From the NCBI RefSeq assembly GCF_014084105.1, contig NZ_CP048289.1:8317922-8381921 (forward strand): a stretch of 64,000 nucleotides of DNA, given 5' to 3'. Below, piece by piece: positions 25,883 to 34,177 of this stretch; position 1 is the stretch's first letter, and each line of letters begins with the position of its first letter. The notes beneath the pieces were generated by a model that had not been told where the DNA came from, searched no databases, and saw nothing but the letters and a program-made list of their open reading frames with translations. Position numbers and translations under genes: made by a program. Source of the stretch: Streptacidiphilus sp. P02-A3a. Lineage in GTDB: Bacteria > Actinomycetota > Actinomycetes > Streptomycetales > Streptomycetaceae.

Positions 25883-25897
25883 CTTCGTTCAGCCCCT

Positions 25898-26206
25898 TCA
25901 GAGCTTGATCTCGATGTCGACGCCGGCCGGGAGGTCGAGTCGCATCAGAGAGTCAACGGTCTTGGGGGTCGGGTCGAGGATGTCGATCAGACGCTTGTGC
26001 GTGCGCATCTCGAAGTGCTCGCGCGAGTCCTTGTACTTGTGCGGCGAGCGGATGACGCAGTACACGTTCTTCTCAGTGGGCAGCGGCACCGGGCCCGCGA
26101 CCTGCGCACCAGTACGCGTCACCGTCTCGACGATCTTCTTCGCCGAGGAGTCGATGACCTCGTGGTCGTAGGCCTTGAGCCGGATGCGGATCTTCTGTCC
26201 CGCCAT
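25898..26206 (-). CDS. rpsJ: Ribosomal protein S10 (NusE)
   Basis: Small-subunit protein that also acts as NusE in antitermination complexes with NusB and NusG. 102 aa; it begins AGQKIRIRLKAYDHEVIDSS and contains RTGAQVAGPVPLPTEKN and the family end DLPAGVDIEIKL. First gene of the S10 operon, with a leader of about 430 nt from a consensus-like promoter at 26646-26673 and a hairpin element (26287-26310) shared with the rpsG leader. Confidence 0.98.
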   Translation of the reverse strand: MAGQKIRIRLKAYDHEVIDSSAKKIVETVTRTGAQVAGPVPLPTEKNVYCVIRSPHKYKDSREHFEMRTHKRLIDILDPTPKTVDSLMRLDLPAGVDIEIKL

Positions 26207-26286
26207 GGCTTCTCAGTAGTCCTTCTGTGTGGTCTTGCTGCTTCTGCGGCTGGGTCCTCCGGGTGGAGGCCCCAGTGGCGTTCCTT

Positions 26287-26310
26287 CGACCCACGCGGTC
26301 GGGCGTGTCG
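26287..26310 (-). promoter_or_regulatory. Leader hairpin shared by rpsJ and rpsG leaders
   Basis: A 24-nt block that matches 43344-43367 at 23 of 24 positions. In the transcript it folds as CGACC-GCGTG-GGTCG. It lies about 80 nt before the rpsJ start. Confidence 0.65.
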
Positions 26311-26645
26311 CGCTGCCCGCCATAAGAAAGCCTTGGTCGAACTCTCGGGCCCCGGTGGCGCGACCGTGAGGTCCACGCCGGGGCGAAACGCCGGATCGAG
26401 CGCCTGCTTGCACTTCCCGGAAGATTCCCGTACGTCCGCGCCGCAGCTGCCGCGCTTCGTCAGGATCAACTAGGCAACGGCCGTACACGGGCACGACGAG
26501 TACTGTGGGACTTGCTTCCGGTCCCCTGCTGAGCCACCGGACCGGGAAAGGTCGGAGCGAAGCGGGGACGCACAGCATCGGCACTCAACCGAGCAACTTG
26601 GCTAGTGTGCCATAGCGGACAGAGTGCGCGCCAATTGGGCCGTTG

Positions 26646-26673
26646 AGCGTACCCAGGTCATCCTTCTTGTCAA
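26646..26673 (-). promoter_or_regulatory. S10 operon (rpsJ) promoter
   Basis: Perfect TTGACA (26668-26673), 16-base spacer, TACGCT (26646-26651) on the minus strand. It lies about 440 bp before rpsJ and within 40 bp of the divergent plus-strand gene. Confidence 0.65.
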
Positions 26674-26706
26674 ACCAGTGTGGCTTCAGACCGAACAGGT
26701 ACCGAT

Positions 26707-28602
26707 ATGCCTTCTCTGCGTGCCGGCTGGGCAACGCTGCTCCCGCTGTTGCTGCTGCCGCCGCTCGCGACCCTGTCCGGGCTGGACCTCGTGGTCCCGT
26801 TCGCGCTGTGGATAACCGCCGCCGGGGTGCTCCGCACCGGCTCCTCGCTGTTCGACCGGCTGCTGCTCTCCGGCCTGTTCCTGGCCGGTGCCACCACCGG
26901 GATCGGGCTGCTGCTCTCGCTCTGGCCCTGGGGCCTGGACCCGCTGCCGGTGGGCGAGCTGGGCTTCGCGCTGCTGATCGCGGCGGCGGCGGTGACCGGG
27001 CGCCGCTTCTCACTGCCCTGGCGCTTCCCCTCCCGGGACGCGGTGCTCGCCGCCGGGAGCCTGGGCATCGTGCTGGTCTACCTCTGGCCGCTGCTGGGCA
27101 GCGGCGCCGCGCAGCGGCTGTCCTCCTACATCACCGCCGAGGACCTGGCGCGGCACTTCGGCCTGTTCGACTCCATCCGCACCCTCGGCGGCTACGCCTT
27201 CCTGCACAGCGCGCAGAACCAGCCGGTGCTACAGGCCGGGATGTCCGCGTACCCGCAGGGCAGCCACTTCGTGCTGGCGGTGGTGGACCGCTTCCTGCAC
27301 CCGGGGACGTCCACCACGGTCACCGAGCTGCCGCACTTCATCGAGCTGACCACGCTGGTCTGCGCGGCCTTCACGATCACCGTCTGCTGGGCCGCCTGCC
27401 GGGTGGCCGGGCCCCGGCTCGGCGCGGCGGCGGCGCTGCCGCTGGTGCTCGCGGTCGGCGGCTACCTGGTCGCGTCCGAGGGCACCTCGATGCTGCAGGA
27501 CGGCTTCGTCAGCGAGCTCTTCGGGCTCGCGCTGTTCGCCGCGCTGCTGGCGGTGGCGATCCGCCCGGTCGACCGGCCCAGGGAGCAACTGCTGCTGATG
27601 GCCGTGCTGGTGGTGGGCATCGGCTTCGGCTACTACCTGTGGCTTCCGGCGGCCGGGGCGGTGGCACTGGCCTCGCTGCTGGTGCACCGGCCCCGGGTGG
27701 CCGAGCGGCGGCAGTCGCTGGTGCTCGGCTGCGCCATGGCCGCCACCGGGATACTGGCGCTGGTACCGGTCGCGGCCAACTGGACCGTGGTCAACTCGGC
27801 CTCCGCGCTGAACACCGCGGGCGGGATCACCCCGGTCAACCGGCACCTGCTGTGGCCGCTGGTGGCCGCGGCGGCGCTGGTGACGCTGCTGGCGCTGGTG
27901 CGCGGCGAGCGGACGGCCCGGGTGACCGCCGCGGTGCTGCTCGTGGCCGGTGGCGTGGCGGGCCTGGTGATGCTGTACCAGCTGCACTCGCTCGGCCACA
28001 GTTCTTACTATTTTGAGAAGATGCTGCACCAGTTGGTGGTCGCCGCCCTGGTGTCGCTGGGCTCGGTCGGCGTGCTGCTGCCCGCCGGTGACCGGGCGAC
28101 CCGGTCGCTCCGGGCGCAGACCGGACTGGTCTCGCTGGCCGCCTCGGTACTGGTGGTGGTCACCCTCGGCTACAACGCCCAGAGCGACCACGCCGCCTCC
28201 ACCAGCGCCGGCAGCAAGCTCCAGAACTACCTGCGCGGCTCCACCTGGGAGGTCCCTGTGGCCCGGCTGGTACTGGCGAAAGCGCAGGTCGTCGGCTTCG
28301 GCGAGCAGTCGGCGCCGACGCTGGTAATGGCTGAATCGCTGCAAGCGAACTACCAGGGGAACTACTACGCCACGCTCTGGCTCAACGTGCTCGACCGCAC
28401 CTCGGGTCGCGCCGCCCAGCTGTCCAGCTGGGCCTTTGTCCCGGTGCAGCGGGTCCAGGGAATCCCGCACACGCTGGCCGGCCAGCTGGAGACGCTGAGC
28501 GGGCCCCTGCAGGTGCTCAGTGATAATCATACGGTTCGTCAGACCGTGCTTACCTTCCAGCGAAATCATCCGGATAGCGCCATTACGGTCGAACAACCGT
28601 AG
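26707..28602 (+). CDS. Large polytopic membrane protein, GT-C glycosyltransferase-like
   Basis: 631 aa with about 13 hydrophobic helices and one larger extracytoplasmic segment at the C-terminus (about 500-631). The first large loop has AEDLARHFGLFDSIRTLGG, then YPQGSHFVLAVVDR: an acidic pair plus a YP motif in the first loops, as in GT-C enzymes that use polyprenyl-phosphate sugars. The family is not identified further. ATG 26707 was chosen; GTG 26680 would add nine residues. It is the first gene of the plus-strand half of the glycan island. Codon use in the last 600 bp is less G+C-rich than elsewhere (TAT TTT, AGT TCT). Role in glycan assembly is inferred from context. Confidence 0.75.
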   Translation: MPSLRAGWATLLPLLLLPPLATLSGLDLVVPFALWITAAGVLRTGSSLFDRLLLSGLFLAGATTGIGLLLSLWPWGLDPLPVGELGFALLIAAAAVTGRRFSLPWRFPSRDAVLAAGSLGIVLVYLWPLLGSGAAQRLSSYITAEDLARHFGLFDSIRTLGGYAFLHSAQNQPVLQAGMSAYPQGSHFVLAVVDRFLHPGTSTTVTELPHFIELTTLVCAAFTITVCWAACRVAGPRLGAAAALPLVLAVGGYLVASEGTSMLQDGFVSELFGLALFAALLAVAIRPVDRPREQLLLMAVLVVGIGFGYYLWLPAAGAVALASLLVHRPRVAERRQSLVLGCAMAATGILALVPVAANWTVVNSASALNTAGGITPVNRHLLWPLVAAAALVTLLALVRGERTARVTAAVLLVAGGVAGLVMLYQLHSLGHSSYYFEKMLHQLVVAALVSLGSVGVLLPAGDRATRSLRAQTGLVSLAASVLVVVTLGYNAQSDHAASTSAGSKLQNYLRGSTWEVPVARLVLAKAQVVGFGEQSAPTLVMAESLQANYQGNYYATLWLNVLDRTSGRAAQLSSWAFVPVQRVQGIPHTLAGQLETLSGPLQVLSDNHTVRQTVLTFQRNHPDSAITVEQP

Positions 28603-28724
28603 GCATGTCGCGTCTGATATCGCTCACGCGTGGGATAAGGTGACGCAGCTGCGCTGGGGGCGACGCTGCCGTGCGGCATGCAGCGGGACGTGTTCCCGAC
28701 ACTGAGATTCCCAGGGACCCCCAT

Positions 28725-30347
28725 GTGAGCAGCATCACTCTTACCCACCCGGCGGGCGGCGGAACGCGCGCCCGGGGACTGCTGCTCGGCGGGATCCGGC
28801 GCACCTGGGCGCTGACCGCCGCCGAGGCCGCCGTCGCCTTCGGCTCCTGCCTGCTGCTGCCGCTGCTGGTGTGGCACCTCAACGTCGACCCGATGAACCG
28901 GCTCGGGGCGGTCAGCGGGCTCGCCGCGATCCAGCTGCGCTTCGCGCTGCTGTGCCTGGTGCTGGTGGCGGTGCTGGTGTTCACCCGCACCTTCCGGGGC
29001 GGCCGCTGGTTCCCGCTGGCCACCCGGCTGAGCTGCGCCGCGCTGGCCGGTCTGGCCAGCGGCTTCGTGGCCGCGGGGGCCGTGGTCTCGCTGCTGGGCA
29101 CGCCCTGGCCGATGTTCGGCCTGAACGGCGACAGCGGCCGGATCGTCGAGTGGGCGACCACGATCATGCACGGGCACCCGAACCCGGAGCCGATCTACCC
29201 GCCGCTGCCGCTCTACAGCCTGGCGGCGTTCGCCAAGGTGTTCCACGGCGGCAACGCCGGCTACGCCTTCAAGGACCTGGAGATCCTCGGCGCCGCGATC
29301 ACCGGACCGCTGGCGTACCTGTGCTGGCGGATGCTCTACAGCCCGGTCTGGGCCACGGTCATCGGCATCGTGCCGATGATGGCGCTGATCGACTCGTACA
29401 AGCCGTACAGCGCGACCGTGCTGATCCTGCTGCTGCCGGTGCTGGCCGCGTTCCTGCGGGCGTTCCGCCGGTCCGAGCGCCAGGACTGGCGGCCGCTGCT
29501 GCTCACCGGGGCCTGGCTGGGGGTGCTGCTGGGGCTGCTGCTGCTCACCTACTCGGGCTGGTTCGTCTGGAGCGCCGCGGGCACCTTCGTGGCCGTGGCG
29601 CTGCTCTTCCCCTGGCGCTCGGCCGTGCCCGGCGGGCGCCAGAAGGCCCTGGCCTTCCTCGGCACCACCACCGCCGCCTTCATGGTGGTGGCCGGCTGGT
29701 ACGTGTTCGACCTGCTGGCGGCCTCGGGCACGGCCGACCGGGACTACGGCTTCGACGCCTACACCGATCCGGCGTTCTTCTCGCTGTGGCGGACGGACAT
29801 GCCGGGCCAGGTCGGCCAGTGGCCGCCGCCCGGGGAGATCGGCGGGGTCAGCGTCTTCACCACGCTGCTGTTCGTCGCCCTGGCGGTCGCGCTCTGGCTG
29901 GGGCTGCGCCGCTCGGTGGTGCTGGCCACGGTCGCCCTCATGGGCAGCGCCTGGCTGATGCGCATGTACTTCGCCTCGCGGATGTACAGCACCGGTGACG
30001 TGCAGCTGTGGATCCGCACCGACAATCAGTTGCTCTACTGCGGACTGATATTTGTCACGCTTTCGCTCTGGCTGGCGGTCAAACGCGCGGGAAAGTACCT
30101 GCCCGGTCGAGGTCCGGCGGTGATCGGTGTGTTCTGTGCACTGATCTTCCTTGTCGGCTCGATGGGCTCGTCCCAGTCTGATAGGTACATGCCGCAGAAG
30201 ACCAACACCTACCAGATTCTTCCCTGGGTTTCGCAGACCGTTCGCATGACCAATGGAAAATGTCCCAAGTATGCGCCGGGCGGAAAGTGCTCGAAGAACG
30301 GCGACCAGTCGTGGGTGAACATGATCTATCACCGACCGGCCAACTGA
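28725..30347 (+). CDS. Polytopic membrane protein, GT-C glycosyltransferase-like
   Basis: 540 aa with about 11 membrane helices. The GTG at 28725 (MSSITLTHPAGGG) follows AGGGA; a longer in-frame start at 28671 lies in the intergenic gap. After the second helix pair comes NGDSGRIVEWATTIMHGHPN then IYPPLPLYSLAA, an acidic residue in the first large loop followed by a YPP motif. That layout recalls actinobacterial arabinofuranosyl- or mannosyl-transferases of the GT-C fold. The C-terminal third includes a soluble tail with four Cys/Lys-rich residues (KCPKYAPGGKCSKN). 22 bp upstream of the DUF2142 gene, so co-transcribed. Substrate unknown. Confidence 0.75.
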   Translation: MSSITLTHPAGGGTRARGLLLGGIRRTWALTAAEAAVAFGSCLLLPLLVWHLNVDPMNRLGAVSGLAAIQLRFALLCLVLVAVLVFTRTFRGGRWFPLATRLSCAALAGLASGFVAAGAVVSLLGTPWPMFGLNGDSGRIVEWATTIMHGHPNPEPIYPPLPLYSLAAFAKVFHGGNAGYAFKDLEILGAAITGPLAYLCWRMLYSPVWATVIGIVPMMALIDSYKPYSATVLILLLPVLAAFLRAFRRSERQDWRPLLLTGAWLGVLLGLLLLTYSGWFVWSAAGTFVAVALLFPWRSAVPGGRQKALAFLGTTTAAFMVVAGWYVFDLLAASGTADRDYGFDAYTDPAFFSLWRTDMPGQVGQWPPPGEIGGVSVFTTLLFVALAVALWLGLRRSVVLATVALMGSAWLMRMYFASRMYSTGDVQLWIRTDNQLLYCGLIFVTLSLWLAVKRAGKYLPGRGPAVIGVFCALIFLVGSMGSSQSDRYMPQKTNTYQILPWVSQTVRMTNGKCPKYAPGGKCSKNGDQSWVNMIYHRPAN

Positions 30348-30369
30348 GCAGACGAGGTCTTCTAGTTCC

Positions 30370-31959
30370 ATGCCACCGATACTCCAGACTGTCGGACCCA
30401 TGGTCACCGCGAACAGGCGGAGGATCTGGCTGGCAGGGTTCGCTCTCTTCCTGACGCTGATGGGCGCGTGGTCCTTCGCCACGCCGCTCACCGCCGCACC
30501 GGACGAACCGGCGCACATCCTGCGAGCCGCCTCCGTCGTACGCGGCGAGTTCAACGGCCCGGACGTGGTCCAGTTCGTCAAGGTCGAACACTTCCTGTCC
30601 AAGCAGGTCGTCACCGGTATCACGCTGCCGGCGAGCTATGCCTCGCTGAACACCATGTACCGCTGCTACGCCTTCAACCCGGCCACTCCGGCCGGGTGCG
30701 CCCGCGCGGTCCACGGCGGCGAGCAGGTCGTCGCGATGACCACCGCGGCGGGCCGCTACAACCCGGTGTACTACCTCGCCGTCGGCTGGCCCTCGCTGCT
30801 GCTGAAGCCCAGGGCCAGCGTCTACGCCATGCGGCTGATAACTGCTGGGCTCTGCGCCGCGCTGCTGGCCAGCGCACTGGCCCTGGCCAGCGAGTGGCGG
30901 CGGCGCGGGGTGGCCGTGCTCGGGGTGCTCGCGGCGGCGACGCCGATGGTGCTGTTCCTCGGCGGCGTGGTCAACCCTAACGCGGTCGAGGCCGCGGCCG
31001 GGATCCTCGCCTGGACGGCGGTGCTGTCGGTCTTCATGTCACCCGATCCGAGACTGCTGAACATGCGGCTGGCCGCCGCCGGGGTCGCCTCGGCCTCGTT
31101 GTTCTGCATCCGGCCGCTGGGGCTCGCCTGGGTCGCCGCCACCATCACCGTCGGCCTGCTGGTCAACGAACGGGGCACGCTCCGATCGATCGTCCAGCGC
31201 CGGGCCTTCTGGCTGTGGACGGCCGTCTCCGGGGTCGCCTTCATCGCGGGCGAGGTGTGGAACATGACCCACCCCGACCACTCCTCGCTCAACCGGGCGC
31301 TCACCCCGTACACGGTCGCGGCCTGGACCTTCCACGCCTCCGGCAAGTACATCGACCAGATGGTCGGCAACTTCGGCTGGCTGGACACCCCCTCGCCGGA
31401 GGCCACGATGCTGCTCTGGATCGGCGCCATCGTCGCGCTGGCGCTGGTGGCACTGACCTGCTCCCGCCGCCGCGAGGCCCTGCCGATCGTGATGATCATC
31501 GTGGGGATCCTGGTCATCCCGATCGTCGGCAGCACCCTCGACTACGAGTTGGGGCCGATCTGGCAGGGCCGCTACCTGCTGGCCTTCGCCGCCGGACTGC
31601 CGATCCTCAGCGCCTTCGTCATCGCCAGGCGCGACCCGCTCAAGCCGATGGCGCGCGGGCGGCTGGTCGGCATCACCATGCTGGTGCTGTCGATCGCCGA
31701 CCTGGCGGCGTTCTACTGGGCGCTGCACCGCTACGTGGTCGGCCTGAACGGCTCGCTGATCCCCCGGCACGCGCACTGGCAGCCGCCGGGCACCTGGGCG
31801 CTGTGGGTCGCGGTCTACGTGCTGGCCCTGCTCGCCGAGTTCGGACTGGTCCACGCGCTCCAGCGGCGGGACCAGGAGGCGGACGCCGACCAGCCCTGGC
31901 CCGCGGGCCTGACCGCCACCGGGGCGATGCCCCGCACCGTGGGGATACCGCAGGCCTAG
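30370..31959 (+). CDS. DUF2142-type polytopic membrane protein
   Basis: 529 aa with about 11 membrane helices. The first external loop starts ATPLTAAPDEPAHILRAASV; PDEPAH is the mark of the DUF2142 family and is placed like the catalytic acidic pair of GT-C enzymes. YNPVYYLAVGWPSLLL, NPNAVEAAAG and the late DYELGPIWQGRYLLAFAAGL (family QGRY motif) agree. DUF2142 proteins commonly sit in polysaccharide loci; their reaction is not established. Last gene of the plus-strand trio; a strong bidirectional terminator follows. Confidence 0.85.
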   Translation: MPPILQTVGPMVTANRRRIWLAGFALFLTLMGAWSFATPLTAAPDEPAHILRAASVVRGEFNGPDVVQFVKVEHFLSKQVVTGITLPASYASLNTMYRCYAFNPATPAGCARAVHGGEQVVAMTTAAGRYNPVYYLAVGWPSLLLKPRASVYAMRLITAGLCAALLASALALASEWRRRGVAVLGVLAAATPMVLFLGGVVNPNAVEAAAGILAWTAVLSVFMSPDPRLLNMRLAAAGVASASLFCIRPLGLAWVAATITVGLLVNERGTLRSIVQRRAFWLWTAVSGVAFIAGEVWNMTHPDHSSLNRALTPYTVAAWTFHASGKYIDQMVGNFGWLDTPSPEATMLLWIGAIVALALVALTCSRRREALPIVMIIVGILVIPIVGSTLDYELGPIWQGRYLLAFAAGLPILSAFVIARRDPLKPMARGRLVGITMLVLSIADLAAFYWALHRYVVGLNGSLIPRHAHWQPPGTWALWVAVYVLALLAEFGLVHALQRRDQEADADQPWPAGLTATGAMPRTVGIPQA

Positions 31960-31966
31960 AGAAGTA

Positions 31967-32001
31967 CCGCGGGTCCTGCGGTGGTACCGCAGGACCCGCG
32001 G
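31967..32001. terminator. Bidirectional terminator in the glycan island
   Basis: Perfect 15-bp stem CCGCGGGTCCTGCGG / CCGCAGGACCCGCGG with loop TGGTA, placed between the convergent DUF2142 and GT2 genes. A second GC-rich inverted repeat (about 32029-32073) overlaps the GT2 stop. Confidence 0.8.
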
Positions 32002-32049
32002 GAAGAGGAAGAAGAACAGCGGGCAGCGGCGCCGCCGTCGGACGGGTTC

Positions 32050-32973
32050 TCAGGAACCGTCGGCGGCGGCGCTCTTCGTGGTGCCGGTGGGGCGCAGCGC
32101 GTGGCCGGCCAGCGTGCGCACGCCGCCCCACTGGGCGCGCTTGAGGGCGCCCGGGAGCATGGTCAGCGCGTGCAGCCGGGAGGCGCTGTGGATCCGCGCC
32201 GCGCGCGCCGCGCGCGGCCAGCCCTGGGCGTCCATCCGGTCGGCCACCTCGGCGAAGTAGCGCTCGGCCTCGGCGAAGCGGGTGCCCGAGAAGGCCTGCA
32301 CCGAGGACTCGCTGACCGCGTGCCGCCGGTAGCGGAAGGCGGGTTCGGTGTCGATCACCATCTCCTCGCCGCGCTGTAGCAGGTCGATGACCAGGGCCAG
32401 GTCCTGGATGACCGAGAGCCCGTCGCGGAAGTTCACCGCCTTGATGGCGGCCGAGTCCCAGCAGATCGAAGGGAAGTAGAGCCAGTTGCCGCGCAGCAGG
32501 CTGGCGGCCAGGGCCTCGCCGCCCATCCGGCGGCTGCCCTTCACCTCGGGGGCGTACAGGCGGCTCTTCACGTCGTCCACCAGGCCGCCGGTGACCTCGC
32601 CCTGCCCGTCGATGACCTCGACGCCGGGCTGCACCATGCCGACCCCCGGGTGCTCCTTGAGCACCCGGCGGACGGTCTCCAGGTAGCCGGGCAGCAGCAG
32701 GTCGTCGCAGCCCATGATGACCGCGCGCTCCAGCTCCAGCAGCTCGACGCACTTCTGGAAGTTGCGGGTGATGCCCAGGTTCCGCGGGTTGCGCTGGTAC
32801 CGCACCCGCTCGTCGCCGAGCTCGGCGAACCACTCCGGCACCCCGGGCTCGCGGCCGTCGTCGATGACGGTCAGCCGCCAGTCCGGGTCGGTCTGCGCGA
32901 GCACGCTGCGGACAGCGTCCTGCATCAGACCGACGTCTCCGTAGTACGGCATCATGATGTCGAAGGTCGCCAT
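32050..32973 (-). CDS. Family 2 glycosyltransferase (GT-A fold)
   Basis: 307 aa cytoplasmic transferase. TFDIMMPYYGDVGLMQDAVR and LTVIDDG form the nucleotide-binding start; VIMGCDDLLLPGYLE holds the metal-binding Asp pair; the C-terminal half has several Arg-rich helices and no membrane span. Closest in pattern to rhamnosyl- or galactosyl-transferases that act on lipid-linked oligosaccharides. It is the last gene of the minus-strand glycan operon and, unlike the others, is separated from its neighbour by a 95-bp gap made mostly of a 16-bp tandem repeat. No clear Shine-Dalgarno sequence. Confidence 0.88.
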   Translation of the reverse strand: MATFDIMMPYYGDVGLMQDAVRSVLAQTDPDWRLTVIDDGREPGVPEWFAELGDERVRYQRNPRNLGITRNFQKCVELLELERAVIMGCDDLLLPGYLETVRRVLKEHPGVGMVQPGVEVIDGQGEVTGGLVDDVKSRLYAPEVKGSRRMGGEALAASLLRGNWLYFPSICWDSAAIKAVNFRDGLSVIQDLALVIDLLQRGEEMVIDTEPAFRYRRHAVSESSVQAFSGTRFAEAERYFAEVADRMDAQGWPRAARAARIHSASRLHALTMLPGALKRAQWGGVRTLAGHALRPTGTTKSAAADGS

Positions 32974-33010
32974 GACAGTGAGCACGCCTCGGGTCGAGTG
33001 GTCCGGCAGG

Positions 33011-33074
33011 AGTCGGGACGTCAGGGAGTCGGGACGTCAGGGAGTCGGGACGTCAGGGAGTCGGGACGTCAGGG
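33011..33074. repeat. 16-bp tandem repeat, four copies
   Basis: AGTCGGGACGTCAGGG repeats perfectly at 33011, 33027, 33043 and 33059, with a partial fifth. Each copy has the palindrome GACGTC. The stop codon of the DUF2304 gene (33069-33071) falls inside the rightmost copy. A slippage-prone array between two glycan genes. Confidence 0.9.
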
Positions 33075-33455
33075 AGTCGAGGAGACGTGGGCGGAGGCGC
33101 CCAGTCGCTCCCGGTTGAGCAGCTCCGCGTCCCGCAGCGCCACCGTCCGGGCCAGGTCGGTGACCTTCTTCTCCAGCGAGCGGAACCGCATGTAGGTGTT
33201 CAGCGCGAAGAAGGACACCGCGACCACCAGCAGGTACAGCACCAGGTCGGTGCCGCGGCCGACGCCGAGCTGGTGGGCCACCCAGGTCACGTCGCCGGGG
33301 CGGAGCACCGCGAAGACGTTGGCGACCACGAACACGAAGAACGCGATGCGCTTCCAGGCACGGGTGTGCGCGGCGTCCCAGCGGCGGATGAACAGGACCA
33401 GCATCATCCCCGCGCCGAGGAGCAGGATCAACTGGATCAGCAGGGTGCCCTTCAT
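33069..33455 (-). CDS. DUF2304 small membrane protein
   Basis: 128 aa with three hydrophobic helices (LLIQLILLLGAGMMLVLFI, IAFFVFVVANVFAVL and LVLYLLVVAVSFFALNTYM) and a C-terminal amphipathic or coiled segment LEKKVTDLARTVALRDAE. This is the DUF2304 pattern. The family is typically encoded next to a DPM1-like GT2, as here, where its start overlaps the GT2 stop by 4 bases. It may anchor or activate that transferase, in the way small DPM subunits do; that role is inferred. Confidence 0.85.
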   Translation of the reverse strand: MKGTLLIQLILLLGAGMMLVLFIRRWDAAHTRAWKRIAFFVFVVANVFAVLRPGDVTWVAHQLGVGRGTDLVLYLLVVAVSFFALNTYMRFRSLEKKVTDLARTVALRDAELLNRERLGASAHVSSTP

Positions 33456-34177
33456 CGGCCGCCACGCTCCCTCAGTGAGATGTCGAAGAGGATGTTGACG
33501 CCGTTGAGGAGCGACTGCCCCTTGGCCCGGGAGTACTCGGTGTACAGGATGTCGACCGGGATCTCGGCGACCCGCAGGTCGGACCGGGCCAGGATGCCCA
33601 CGATCTCGGAGGCGTGCGCCATGCCGTTCATGGTGATCCTCAACCGCGAGGCGGCCTTGCGGTTGAGCCCGCGCAGGCCGTTGTGCGAGTCGGTGAGCTT
33701 CAGCCGACGGGCGGTCGGGCTGATGGTGGCGGCGGTGCGCAGCACGATCCGCTTGAGCAGCGGCACCTGGTCGCTCTGCTCGATGAAGCGGGAGCCGAGG
33801 ACCACGTCGGCGACGTCCTCGCGGAGCAGCGCGACCAGCTTCTCGGCGTCGTCGGTCTGGTGCTGGCCGTCGGCGTCGAAGGTGACGAAGTACTCGGCAC
33901 CGGGCTGCGCGAGCGCGTAGGACAGGCCGGTCTGCAGGGCCGCGCCCTGGCCCAGGTTGACCGGGTGCCGGACCAGGTGGGCGCCGGTGCCGAGAATCCG
34001 CTCCGCGGAGTTGTCGGAACTGCCGTCGTTTACGCAGACGATGTTCGGGAAGACCTTGAGAGCCTGCTCGACAACGTCGGCGATGACCTGTTCCTCGTTG
34101 TAGACGGGGATCACCAGCCAGGTGTCGTGGTAATCGTTCACTGCGTCTCCGAGGTGGGAACGGGCGGCATCAGACAT
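33452..34177 (-). CDS. Family 2 glycosyltransferase, polyprenyl-phosphate sugar synthase type
   Basis: 241 aa. WLVIPVYNEEQVIADVVEQ, IVCVNDGSSDNSAERI, GQGAALQTGLSYAL, FVTFDADGQHQTDDAEKL (DAD metal motif) and VVLGSRF are those of DPM1-like enzymes, which move a sugar from a nucleotide to polyprenyl phosphate. No membrane helix of its own, which fits a partnership with the neighbouring DUF2304 protein. Start at ATG 34177 overlaps the flippase stop by 8 bases; a 21-residue upstream extension is out of place. Donor sugar unknown. Confidence 0.9.
   Translation of the reverse strand: MSDAARSHLGDAVNDYHDTWLVIPVYNEEQVIADVVEQALKVFPNIVCVNDGSSDNSAERILGTGAHLVRHPVNLGQGAALQTGLSYALAQPGAEYFVTFDADGQHQTDDAEKLVALLREDVADVVLGSRFIEQSDQVPLLKRIVLRTAATISPTARRLKLTDSHNGLRGLNRKAASRLRITMNGMAHASEIVGILARSDLRVAEIPVDILYTEYSRAKGQSLLNGVNILFDISLRERGGR

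Larger units (their letters stand above)
26207..26706. other. S10 operon leader and divergent promoter region
   Basis: 500-bp gap with no credible gene. On the minus strand it holds the rpsJ promoter (26646-26673), a CCGGTCC / GGACCGG stem (26518-26545) and the conserved leader hairpin (26287-26310). The plus-strand GT-C gene starts at 26707, so its own promoter must overlap the rpsJ promoter. Confidence 0.65.

Noticed and set aside
33011..33074. CRISPR or integrase attachment site
   Set aside because: The 16-bp units are contiguous without spacers, and no integrase or tRNA lies nearby.
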